Positions 31,813 through 41,732 of a stretch of 64,000 bases of DNA are shown one piece after another. The position numbers and the translations under genes were made by a program. The notes beneath the pieces are model-generated. The model made no database searches and was not told where the DNA came from. It saw only the letters and a program-made list of their open reading frames with translations. Source of the stretch: Blastobasis lacticolella (lineage: Eukaryota; Arthropoda; Insecta; Lepidoptera; Blastobasidae); NCBI GenBank assembly GCA_905147135.1, contig LR990052.1, forward strand, positions 1,185,501-1,249,500. Direction: 5' to 3'. The number at the start of each line of letters is the position of its first letter. Position 1 is the first letter of the stretch.

Positions 31813-32645
31813 CCAACAAACCCATACAATAGAGACAAAACACCGTCCCGCCACCGCACCCGCACGAAACGATAAATAGCGACCACAAATCCACTTCGCA
31901 GCATATCTGCCGAACTATTGCCTCTCACCTCTAGAGACCTGCCGTCGACGTTTCAACGCATCTGAATCTATCACTGTCGATTGCTGGCACGGCGAATCCC
32001 ACTAGTACCGGGGTATAACACGATTTTGACAGACCATTGATCTATTCGAGCGGGAGCGGATCAACGATCAGCAACTGTCGTGGGAGGGAATCTGCATAGG
32101 GAAATGAGCGGCGGTTTTGCTTGTATGGTGACGGTTTGGAGGTGTTTGCTTGGGGCAGATTTTCGTTGGTATGTACAAGAATGGGTGAGAAGATGTATGA
32201 ATGTGGAAGGATCATTGCTTGTGGCTTTGGATAGTCAGAGACCCATGAGTGGTAGACAATACGGGTCTTTAGTCGATTCACACCGCGAGCGGTTCGGACC
32301 GCGGTGCGAATCGCCCAAGAGCTCTTTCTGAATGGATCCTTTCGCACCGCGGTGCAAATCGCCCAAGGACTTTTTGTAATGAGTCGATTCGGACCGCAAT
32401 GGAGAACAAAACAGTTCTCTTTTGGTTTAGGTGAATTCGGACAGAGAAGATATGTAGTTTTATTGCACGTCACTCGTACGTACAACCAGGCACAAAATAA
32501 CAGGAAACACTAAATAATTTATAAGTTACATTAAGTAATAAGCCTAATTTTAACCTAAATTTACTAGACCAGGTGACATACAAATTTCTGAGTTGTAGGT
32601 ATGTTTAGATGTATGTAGGTGAGAATGAAAGTCTTTAGTAAATTG
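31813..32645. other. Non-coding stretch with a short GC-rich direct repeat
   Basis: At 32297-32320 and 32344-32367 (period 47) the block accgcggtgc.aatcgcccaa is repeated, with a 12-bp palindrome gcaccgcggtgc. A 147-codon minus frame over it is rejected as a gene. Confidence 0.4.
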
Positions 32646-32783
32646 GTGGGCCATCTGGCGACACAGCTCGCGCTGCGAGAGAGCGTTTGTTTCCTTCTCT
32701 CAATACTAAGATGAAAGAGATAGCAGTATCTATGTCGCGCCTTTTCTCGCTTATCGCGCGCGAGAGCAACATGTGCTAGCCGT
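32646..32783 (-). mobile_element. MITE-B, copy 2 (inverted relative to copy 1)
   Basis: About 138 bp, with 'ctcgcgctgcgagagagcgt' at one end and 'cgcgcgagagcaacatgtgc' near the other. The middle 'tctcaatactaagatgaaag' is the complement of the matching stretch of copy 1 at 20533-20674. Confidence 0.6.
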
Positions 32784-32948
32784 ACTGATAACGGTAGAAG
32801 TAGCTCTCAACATTTATGATTCATAGTTCTAGATTAAACAAAATCATTGTATGTTTCTATGTACGCTTAGATCTTAAACAAGGCAACGGACTTAAATGCG
32901 GTTTTCAACAATAGATAGAGTGATTCAAGAAAAGAGGTAGCTAGGGGT

Positions 32949-32983
32949 AAAGTACGCGAACGAAGTCGCGCCGGGTCCACTAG
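32949..32983 (+). mobile_element. Helitron-like 3' terminus
   Basis: 'gtacgcgaacgaagtcgcgc' holds a short CGCG/CGCG stem and is followed by 'cgggtccactagtt'. A hairpin just before CTAG and a T is the Helitron 3' signature. A close copy is at 46625-46660. No Rep/helicase ORF is present. Confidence 0.45.
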
Positions 32984-33365
32984 TTATGATATGTACAAAA
33001 ACGTGTTGTAGTGGTTGGTGCAGATATATTAAACAGTATAAACGACACAACAGGGCCTGCTTATTTCTAATAAGATATTTCTTCCAGCAGGCCTACAGAA
33101 GAGAGACGCTAGATTACCCTTAACACGCACAAAAAAATGTTTGCATAAAGTCTCTCCTATGTCGGTTATTTGAAACAGATCGCTTTCGATGATAGGACTG
33201 TCTTCAGCGGTGGTTTCGTTTTTGTGTGTAATTAATTGTGATAACAATTTCATACGTTTATACAAATTCTCTAAGTAACGATTCGTTTGATGTGATATTC
33301 ATATAGCTTTAAGTTAATTCGTTGGTTTAGGTTGTTTTCTAATGATAGTACTCGTTATACTACTA

Positions 33366-34008
33366 TCAATAACATATGATTCGGTCTATGGAACGATATC
33401 GCGTAGCTGTTCGTTAGTTCTACACGAATCGAAAATGTTGACCCTCTCTTGAAACCCTAACTCTCTCGCTTCTGTAGGATTTCTGAACAAAATTTATTTT
33501 TAGAAATAAGTAGTGCCTGTTGTGTCGTTTATAATTGTGTTTTTTCCTTTATGTTTTATTGTGTACAATAAAGAGTAAAATAAATAAATACAAAAAAATC
33601 TTTTCGTCCAAGCAATTACGTTTTAAAACGAAACGCGATAACCTAATATCCTGACATAAGTAGCATAGAGGTAGAGCTCGTCTAGTCTAAGATGACGCGC
33701 CCCACTACTTAGTTAGTTGATTTCGATGTGTGAGTGCAAATATTGATAACGACACTTCATCTGTGTGGGAGCCAATGAACGACGCGTGTTCCTACGTTTG
33801 AATTTCACCGGCAACTGAATGACCAATTACAACGGCATTTGTATATGTATTGCGTCCATATTTTAAACTTGCTTGTGTGCGGTAATGCGATAGTGGGGCG
33901 CGTCATTTTAGATTAGACGAGCTCTACGCGTCGCAGCTTCCCGAACACCATTAAATTAGCCTTCATTATCACAAACCTATATTGAGCGGGGATCGGATCG
34001 CACAAAAC
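33366..34008 (+). repeat. Local duplication, unit 1 (carries MITE-A and a LINE tail)
   Basis: Shares 'gatatcgcgtag', 'aaaatgttgaccct', 'aaacgaaacgcgataacct', 'gacataagtagcatagag', then after the MITE 'gcgtcgcagcttcccgaaca' and 'gagcggggatcggatcgcac' with unit 2. It additionally holds a LINE tail at about 33505-33590 and the MITE. Confidence 0.75.
33674..33924 (+). mobile_element. MITE-A (Tc1/mariner-type), copy 1
   Basis: 251 bp, flanked by TA at 33672-33673 and 33925-33926. Terminal inverted repeats of about 35 bp begin gagctcgtcta and include the 'gcgccccacta' core. The paralogous flank at 34585-34586 lacks the element and has GA where the rule predicts TA. A 251-bp copy lies inverted at 43173-43423. 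It has no ORF. The TA target points to Tc1/mariner mobilisation. Confidence 0.85.
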
Positions 34009-34171
34009 AACCGTGTTTTTTAACAGGTACGGACCTGTCATTATGCCGTGGCCAATGTCGATTGATAGGTGTCATCACAAGCCGCTTAAACACCGATACT
34101 TACCACAGGTGATATCTCCCACAAGAATAACTAAATTCAAAATTCAAAATTCAAAATTTCTTTATTGATTT

Positions 34172-34345
34172 GGACATTAAATATCTCTTTCAATCGTCAA
34201 AAAGGAGGGGGATAGGAAAGTAGGAAGGAAACACACAGTGACACGCTGACCGCCCTATGGCCGTAGATAAACGAATCCCTCGCCAACCGCGACCGAACCG
34301 TGCTCGACAAGGCCAGGCAGAGCCGGAACGCTATATTATATAATA
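34172..34345. repeat. LINE 3'-UTR repeat with aaattca tandem tail
   Basis: Begins after four aaattc-type repeats (34133-34160). It matches 20738-20890 with a longer internal part. It lies between the two units of the local duplication. Confidence 0.5.
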
Positions 34346-34417
34346 TAGGTATGTCTAGTATAATTAAGAAAAATCCATAGTCATAATCTAGTCCATTGCC
34401 TACCACACAATAACGTG

Positions 34418-34675
34418 TGATCCGGCCTATGACATCGGTGGCCGGACTGGCCCGACACGATATCGCGTAGTTCTCAAGTTCTACACAAAACAAAAATGTT
34501 GACCCTATTCGAACCCTAATTTTTCGTCCTTGCTTTCGTCGTTTAAAAACGAAACGCGATAACCTGACATAAGTAGCATAGAGGGACGCGTCGCAGCTTC
34601 CCGAACACCATTAAATTAGCCTTCATTGTCTCAAACTTCTATCGAGCGGGGATCGGATCGCACAAAACACCGTAC
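34418..34675 (+). repeat. Local duplication, unit 2 (unfilled MITE site)
   Basis: Same order of shared blocks as unit 1, without the LINE tail and without MITE-A. The junction reads gagg-GA-cgcgtcg at 34581-34591. Confidence 0.75.
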
Positions 34676-34796
34676 CTGTGTAACCCAATAATTGTGTACA
34701 TAAATCATTTGAACGACTCCTGATAATTCTCCCTCCAACGTCTGCGTGTGGGGCAAGGTATAGGCGGATGGGTTGGTTGCAGGAAGGCATCTTTCG

Positions 34797-35070
34797 TGAA
34801 GGAGTACTCTTTTAAATAGTATTGTGTTTCTGCCGGTGAGTAATTCCAGGAGGTTTCCAGTGCTCCGTGGGATGGGGATTTGGGGAACCGTGGCTTTGGC
34901 AGTGGAGTGGCATTTGCCTTTTGCTGCTAGAGCAACATGTTATAGAGGTGGGCAACGCATTAGCGATACTCTTGGTGTTGCTAATGTCTATAGGCAGTGG
35001 TGACCGCTTTTTATCAGGTGGCCCGCTTGCCTGTTAGCCTACCGTATGACAAAAAAAAATAAAAATAAAA
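34797..35070 (+). mobile_element. tail-3 element, plus copy of an inverted pair
   Basis: 'tgtttctgccggtgagtaat', 'ggggatttggggaaccgtgg', 'gtggcccgcttgcctgttag', then 'ccgtatgacaa' and an A-rich tail. Confidence 0.65.
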
Positions 35071-35084
35071 TAAAAAAGGAGTCC

Positions 35085-35302
35085 TTTTTATGTCATACGG
35101 TCGGCAAGCGAGCGGGCTACCTGGTGGAAAGTGGTCACCGCTACCAATGCACATTAGCAACACCAGGGGTATTGCCAATGCGTTGCCCACCTTAACCTAT
35201 AAGTGGCACTTTGGTCTGGCGGCAAAATGCTCCTCTACATCCAAAGCATCCCCAAATGCTCACAGTCAAGAACACAGTCTATTTAAAATAGTATTTTTGT
35301 AG
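35085..35302 (-). mobile_element. tail-3 element, minus copy of an inverted pair
   Basis: 'tttttatgtcatacggtcgg', 'cgggctacctggtggaaagt', 'ccaatgcgttgcccacctta', ending 'ctatttaaaatagtat'. It is placed tail to tail with the previous copy across about 35 bp of A-rich DNA. The 70-codon frame is not a gene. Confidence 0.65.
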
Positions 35303-35324
35303 TCAAAGAGACAACGTACATACG

Positions 35325-35440
35325 GTTCTGCGTTTTTGTTACCAGTAACCTAAATGTATGAATTGTACATATTATGGGCGACAGTTACCACTTACCATCA
35401 GGTGGGCTGTCTGCTTGTTTGTCACTGAGTAGTATAAAAA
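35325..35440 (+). repeat. LINE 3'-tail fragment
   Basis: 'gttaccagtaacctaaatgt', 'gggcgacagttaccacttac', 'catcaggtgggctgtctgct'. Related ends are seen at 52965-53045 and 57625-57715. Confidence 0.5.
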
Positions 35441-38400
35441 ATAATTTGTCACGCAAACACCGACACCGAATTAACGCCGCCCTTAACCTCTCACTTGCGC
35501 ACGCGCGTAATTCTCCCTCCACCGTAAGGGTTTGAACAGGCCGGCGATAACGCGATACGTGCGAAACGCGACTTTTCAACCTTTTGTGGGCCAGGAGACG
35601 CGATAATGTCCATAATGTATGCGCTTTGTTGGCTGTTTTTGCGTTTGTCACAATTTATACGGCGATCTAAGACTCGGCTGCTCCTGAGCGGAATGTGCTC
35701 GTAAATCGTTAGTGGATTTATCGGTTTTATTGTCGCGCGAATTTGTGAGGAATTGGGTAACGCAGTTTGAGATTACGCGATTAAAGGGATATCCATCCAG
35801 GTATAATTTTAAAGGAATTTTTAGTAAATAAACACTCTTAGTTCTTACACCGCTAACACTTATTAATACCTAGCTATAGGTATTACATGCAGGGATCCGT
35901 GAAAGGTGTGGCAAGACCGCATGATATATGATGTAGTTAGATGGACAGAGAGATGTGGAGATGGTTCGGGCACGATGAAAGAAGATGTTTTACAGATCTG
36001 AGATAACAATTATATCTTTTATAATAAGTATTACAATCGATGCTAGTGCTAATTATGAATTTGCTGAGGATTAAAGATAGGGAAGTTTTGGACAGAGCTC
36101 AGTGTGGCGGTTCATAGTTTGTCTGCCGGCCTCTCCTGTGTATACCCCTTTCAAGCATTCAATACATTTAAAAACATTAAACATAATAATTTTCATCGAT
36201 ATGTACTTAGGTAGGTAGATAATTTCGCCCCCGCCCCATACCCCACTGCGCAGTGTCAAACACGGGACCACGGCTCGCCTACCAATTTGAAAATTAAAAA
36301 TGTCACCCAAAATTGCCGCCACAACACACCGCGGAACAGGCGCGAAACAGCGAAACACTTCATTTTTATTCCCCAGCGGCTTGTCTAATAGATTTCCCCG
36401 CTAAGTGCTCTGTGAACAATTTCATAAAGGAAAAAAGTTTTTAGGCGAGGCGTCCCGCCATTCATTAAGGCACGTACAAGCTGTAGGGCGACGTCACGTG
36501 ATGATTTAAGGGCCGCCGCGGTAATGGTACGATAAATAACGCGGTCACAGCGCCTCGTGCTAAGTACCGGCGAAAATGGCGCCACTTAGCCGGCCAGCGC
36601 CATCTAGCGGCGGCGGCCGCGAACCCGCATAAATCACACCTACTCTGTTTTTGATTAGCCCCCGCCGCTGCATGCTTGCCGGTGGCGGTCATTAAAAATA
36701 TTTTAAAGTCAATTTATGTATGTAGTAGATACCCCTCTTGTGGAAACTTTAAAAGAAAGCAAGTTGCCCAACGGTACCTCATTAATGGAAATCGAACAAT
36801 GGTACGTTATTACAATAGCAACTTCTATCGTAACTGATAAAAAATTTAAGTATACCTTTTTTGTCTGGTTAGAATAAAAATCTTAAATGGCTATGAATAC
36901 TCTAAACACAAGTAAGCTACTAAAGACTTGTAAAGTAAAACTAGAACGATGCTCTTTATCGAACGCTTTTAAGAATTCATGAAGTTTAACACAGATGGCG
37001 TGCGACTCGATATGGTCATTGACCATAGTGACCATTCAACTGAACTGTATGCAAGCCATGCTAGTTCGTTTCAAAGTATGTAGATGGCGTACCGTACAGG
37101 TAAGTTATTTGTAACGTTATTAACATTTTAGTTCTTTTATCAATTTACAGGAATAAGATCTAAAATACCTATTAAGTACCTACGCATTTTAAAATTTATT
37201 TATTTTTATACTATTAAATAGCAAAATGCAAGAAAATATTCAAAATTATTTACTTACCTCAGATGCAGATGTAAATTTTAATTTTCTATAATTAAGTTCG
37301 CCTGTGCTTACCAACTTATTATTATAGTCCTACTACCACTAAAAACACGACTTATTAATAACTATTGCTTGTAATTATTAAATAGAGTGACATGATTTAC
37401 GTCGCCTTGCCTGCTGTAATAAAGAGAGCAATAAATCTTGGCCTTGAATTTGCTGTTAATGTAAACAAAGCTTATACTTGGACATAGGTAAAATAGGTAA
37501 TTGTTTACAGGATTACCAAAACATTATATTATATAATATATTATAAATGTATCGCTGTGACGTAGACTATACCCCAATTACTATAAAACACAAGTTTAGA
37601 AATCATAAGGTTCAGTTGGAACGCTCAAAGTTTGTTATTTCTAGTTATTTGTACTTCTATCAACCTACCTTTCCACTCACCGACTTCTATTTACCTACCC
37701 ATATTTACCTTTCTACTTACCCACTTCCTGAACTCAATGCATCAGAACGCAAGCAATTAAACCGAATCTCAAAGGACGAGGCCGGCGAAACTTCACAACA
37801 CCTAGCGAATTAACCCTATCACACGTCAGACGTAACGAGCGGGACATTACGCCCAACCCTGCGCGTGCCCGGGGAAAAACATCCCGGTATCACCCCCGAG
37901 GCGGTCCGATCGACCCATAAATAATAAACACTAGCGGTGCGTCTGCAGATAATGGTAATTTACGAGTAGCTACCATTGATGGCAAATCTTTGGCAGCGCC
38001 AGAGCGGTTAGATTGGACGGTGAAATGTTTTTTTTAATGGATGATTTATGTTGAATTGTCGGGTCGGAGTCGATGATGGGTGTTTGTTAGATGTGAGAGT
38101 ATTATGGAAATGTTTAGTTATTTTTGATGAAGAAGTTTTATTTTTAGATGTAAGGTTTACTTACTTTATCAGAAAAGGATTATAGTTTTATAAAAAATTA
38201 TAAGTTTTATTCTACTTCAATCGTTAATGAGATAATTTCATAGTTCCCTTAGTATTTAAGCTTGATTGTTCACGTAAAATGGACACAACATTGTTAAGAC
38301 AGTACCACCAGTTTTCCAATCATTTCAGTGCCTACTGTATTTCGGCCTCGAATCTCTATAGGCTGGAAACTCCGTGATAACAGACAATATCAAACAAAAT

Positions 38401-39477
38401 AGCTAATTTACGGTTACCTCATATCGGGCGATCGCTATTACAAACTTCGGGGCCGGGTCGTAACTCACTGCGAGTCGATCGACGCCGAAATACGAACAAA
38501 CCCGGCACTGACTCGCGGATCGAATAAATTACAAAGATATATTATTATTAAAATTTTGCCGCCAACTTTGGGGCATTAACTTTGAGGTGTCGCGGTTTGG
38601 GACACACCGGGGACGAGACGTTTCGGGACGTAAATTTCCCTTGCAGCAGCAGAAGGGTTAACAGATGGAAATGCTAGAATTAATTAAGGAATAATTGGAT
38701 TCAAAGGTTAATTTACTGCGTGTCTGTCGAGATTAGGCCGCGTTTAATGGATAGCTTGTCCTGAAACCGAGAGAAGGAGGAGTTACGTCTGATGTGGTAT
38801 GCCCTTGTTCTGTAGTACATTCCTTCAAAATTCTTCCTCGATCCCGCGCGATTTCTCCGAATATTTTGTTCATCAATTATCTTTAATTAGGTGCTAACCG
38901 CCTATTTAAGTACACTTACAAATCTGATATAGACAAAAAATAAAAGCTACGGTACTTATAATACCCAAGCGAACTAACCCTGCGTGCTCCAACGGCGTCC
39001 GGACGCGGGAGGCGCATTTTGCGACATCTGTAAAATTAACGAGTGCCGACCGACGTGCGATGCGGCCGATACGGCCCTTCCGCGGTTCCGTTCCGTTCCG
39101 ATTCGGATCCTAACCGATAACCGGCCCCCGGAACGGAACTTTCGCCGCTGTAAATCATACAAAGACGCTCAGAGAGCATCTTAAGTTGTGAGGTGATCAA
39201 TTACTGGTCGTCAGTGGCCTAATTTATGGCTGAATTAGTGGGAGAGATAAAAAGGGCGTGATTGCGTTCGGTTTAGGGTGTTTTGGCGACAACGGACGTT
39301 GAATCGATTGGAATTTGCAAGAGGTAAATTGCTTTTGAGGTGATTCAAGTGTTCAATTTGGGTTTACGAAAACGTTTGTGCATGGCATTTATAATTTTAA
39401 AATACATTAATTAGGAAGGTATTTTAGGTATGTGATAAGTAAAAAAATATTTAACGAGTTCCTATACGTAACAGGGT
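35441..39477. other. 4-kb repeat-poor island, non-coding
   Basis: The longest stretch here without recognised interspersed repeats. It contains GC-rich blocks at about 36460-36690 (with a cgtcacgtgatg motif near 36490 and a gcggcggcggccgc run near 36611), 38420-38660 and 39000-39150. Short frames occur on both strands and none shows a domain. It could hold regulatory or intronic DNA of a neighbouring gene, but that is inference. Confidence 0.4.
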
Positions 39478-39575
39478 GGCACCGCATCGGCTCCCCTAAG
39501 GTTGCAGATGTCCTGTACAACGGTGGCCGCTTTCCATCAGGTGAACCGTCCTTCCGTGTGCCTCCCTAGGCAATA
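39478..39575 (+). repeat. LINE 3'-tail fragment
   Basis: 'caccgcatcggctcccctaa', 'ggttgcagatgtcctgtaca' and 'cgctttccatcaggtgaacc' relate to the minus-strand LINE end at 48188-48395. Confidence 0.5.
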
Positions 39576-39772
39576 AAATATTTAAATAAACTCAACTTAC
39601 ATAATTTTGAACATGACATGATAGTGATATAGTAAGTGCCATACCATTTTAACAGACTTCGTCACTATGTTTAATGTGATTTGAATTTTAAAAATATATT
39701 GATAGGAAAAAATTTGCTTTACGCTAACATTGCTTTAGAGCCATAAAATAAAATACCTGATAATAACAGCAT

Positions 39773-39782
39773 TTTGTTACTT
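39773..39782. repeat. TSD of the RTE insertion (3' side of the element)
   Basis: tttgttactt, identical to 40929-40938. Confidence 0.75.
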
Positions 39783-39796
39783 CATCATCATCATCA

Positions 39797-40400
39797 TCAG
39801 CCAGTAGACGCCCACTGCTGGGCATAGGCCTCCCCCAGAGATCTCCACAAAGACCGGTCCTGTGCTTTCCGCATCCAGCTGGTACCTGCGATCCTTACCA
39901 GGTCGTCGGTCCACCTTGTAGGAGGCCTACCCACGCTGCGTCTACCGGGACGTGGTCGCCACTCGAGAACTTTACTGCCCCATCGGCCATCTGTTCTTCG
40001 AGCTATGTGCCCTGCCCACTGCCACTTCAGTCTGGCAATCCTTAGAGCTATGTCGGTGACCTTGGTTCGCTTGCGGATCTCCTCATTTCTGACTCGATCG
40101 CGCAAAGAAACTCCGAGCATAGCTCTTTCCATTGCCCTTTGGGTAACAGTGAGCTTTCTTATAAGGCCCATAGTGAGTGGCCACGTTTCAGCTCCGTAAG
40201 TCATCACTGGCAACACACATTGGTCAAAGACCTTCGTCTTGAGACACTGCGGTAATTGGGACGAAAATATGTGGCGTAGCTTCCCGAACGCTGCCCAACC
40301 GAGTTGGATTCGTCGATTGACCTCTTTCTCGAAATTGGACCTACCTAGCCGGACTATTTGTCCTAGGTATGTATAGTCGTCAACAACTTCAACATACATA
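39797..40400 (-). pseudogene. RTE RT C-terminal portion (uninverted part)
   Basis: About 200 codons on the minus strand, open throughout. It begins EVVDDYTYLGQ, the start of the RT thumb-side region, continues NRRIQLGWAAFGKLR and LPVMTYGAETWPLT, then KWQWAGHIARR, and ends RPPTRWTDDLVRIAG with a final QQWASTG-type terminus. These are standard RTE-3-like C-terminal blocks. It has no own start and lost contact with the catalytic domain through the inversion, so it is a dead fragment despite the intact frame. Confidence 0.85.
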
Positions 40401-40928
40401 CGCTGCGGCAGGTTGTACAGAAGACCGAAGAGTATAACCGGCCATTATGCTTGGCGTTTGTGGACTATGAGAAAGCCTTCGATTCGATCGAAACTTGGGC
40501 GGTGCTCCAGTCTCTACAGCGGTGCCAAATTGACTATCGATATATCGAAGCATTGAAGTGTTTGTACAAAAACGCCACTATATCAGTTCGTCTCCAGGAC
40601 AAGACCACAGAACCTATTCAGCTGCAGCGAGGTGTTAGACAAGGTGATGTCATATCTCCGAAGTTGTTTACCGCTGCACTGGAGGATATCTTTAGGCTTC
40701 TGGACTGGGACGGACTTGGCATCAATATTAACGGCGAGTACCTCACGCACCTCAGATTTGCTGACGATATCGTAGTCATGGCTGAAACCCTGGAAGACTT
40801 GGGCTAAATGCTCGATGACCTCTGTAGTGCCTCTCAACAAGTAGGTCTTAAAATGAACATGGACAAGACGAAAATTATGTCGAATGTCCATGTTGTGCCT
40901 ACTCCAGTGACAGTTGGAGGCACTCCAC
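40401..40928 (+). pseudogene. RTE RT catalytic core (inverted part), one nonsense codon
   Basis: The plus-strand frame begins in RT coding around QKTEEYNRPLCL. It includes AFVDYEKAFDSI (RT motif A), RGVRQGDVISPKLF (motif B) and RFADDIVVM (motif C, with FADD). It is interrupted by TAA at 40805-40807 where the family commonly has a Gln codon, then resumes MLDDLCSASQQVGLKMN up to VTVGG. All catalytic Asp residues remain, but the fragment is split, truncated and inverted. Confidence 0.85.
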
Positions 40929-40938
40929 TTTGTTACTT
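40929..40938. repeat. TSD of the RTE insertion (inverted-part side)
   Basis: tttgttactt, matching 39773-39782. Confidence 0.75.
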
Positions 40939-41584
40939 ATTTGCTGAAAATTATTACATAAATAGATTAAGCTTCGCTTGCACCAAATTCTTAAGAATGA
41001 CGTTTAACGTTTTGTTGTATGAATTTTTTTGTTTAAGTATAAGCTTAAATGCATTTAAGAATTTGGCGCAAGCCGCTGACAGGAATTGACTGTACTTAAT
41101 GTAATATGATTTTTTTCCAATTCAACCAATTAAAAACCGCCACCATTTCCACCAGTCTCACAGCATTGCGGTCTCACAAGGACATAAAACTCAGCGCGGC
41201 GGGCGTCACCGCTGCAATGTCTTTTGGCGAGCGGCTAATTAATAAAAGTTGTGCTATAAATAAGCCGTTGGTAGTGAGGGGCTGTTAGCAAAAACTGTTG
41301 GGATCATAAAGCTGTCGGCGGATGAGCAACTGCCTTTGTTGCCGTTTCGTCGTTGGCCGCCGATAAATCTAATACTGGAACAATTTGGGCGCCAGGAGCT
41401 AGGGATGCTCTGGTGCGCAATCGATTTAATCTTACATCGAATCGAGAGACGGTGTGATTCGAGTCAATCGAAAATTGGATAAAAGTAAACGACTTACCGA
41501 TTTGTTTGTCTTTTTCAAACAGATAATGAGACTGTTTTGAGAGAATGAACATGAAGATTTTTTATACAACTCGTCATTCGATAA
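40939..41584. other. Non-coding stretch with a short inverted pair
   Basis: 'ttcgcttgcaccaaattctt' near 40974 and 'aagaatttggcgcaagc' near 41055 are near complements about 60 bp apart. This may be a small foldback element. Nothing else is recognised. Confidence 0.4.
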
Positions 41585-41732
41585 ACGCCCACTGCTGGCT
41601 GTAGGTCCACCCCAAAGATCCACAAAGGCCGGTCCTGTGCCGTTCTCATCCAGCTTGTAGGTACCTGCGATCCTTACCAGGACGTCTGTCCACTCGGCGT
41701 CTTCGGGTACGTGGTCGTCACTTGAGAATTTT
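41585..41732 (-). repeat. Second RTE 3' end, decayed
   Basis: Parallels 39806-39972 on the same strand: 'cgcccactgctggctgtagg', 'aaaggccggtcctgtgccgt', 'ggtacctgcgatccttacca', with an internal deletion of about 20 bp. No TSD was seen. Confidence 0.65.

Larger units (their letters stand above)
39783..40928 (-). mobile_element. RTE-clade LINE with a twin-priming 5' inversion
   Basis: A 1,146-bp insertion bounded by a 10-bp TSD. The 3' portion (39783 to about 40400) lies on the minus strand and ends in an (ATG)n tail. The 5' portion (about 40401-40928) lies on the plus strand. The protein segments abut: the plus part ends around VTVGG and the minus part begins around EVVDDYTYLGQ, which are neighbours in RTE-type RT proteins. 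Nearly all interior sequence is thus kept, just inverted. Most of the element 5' end (endonuclease and early RT) is missing. Confidence 0.88.

Noticed and set aside
32042..32485. 147-codon minus-strand frame
   Set aside because: It passes through a short GC-rich direct repeat, has biased repeated composition and no domain.
35935..35990. RTE-like C-terminal scrap (MWRWFGHDER)
   Set aside because: Only about ten residues match the FGH box, with nothing supporting it on either side.
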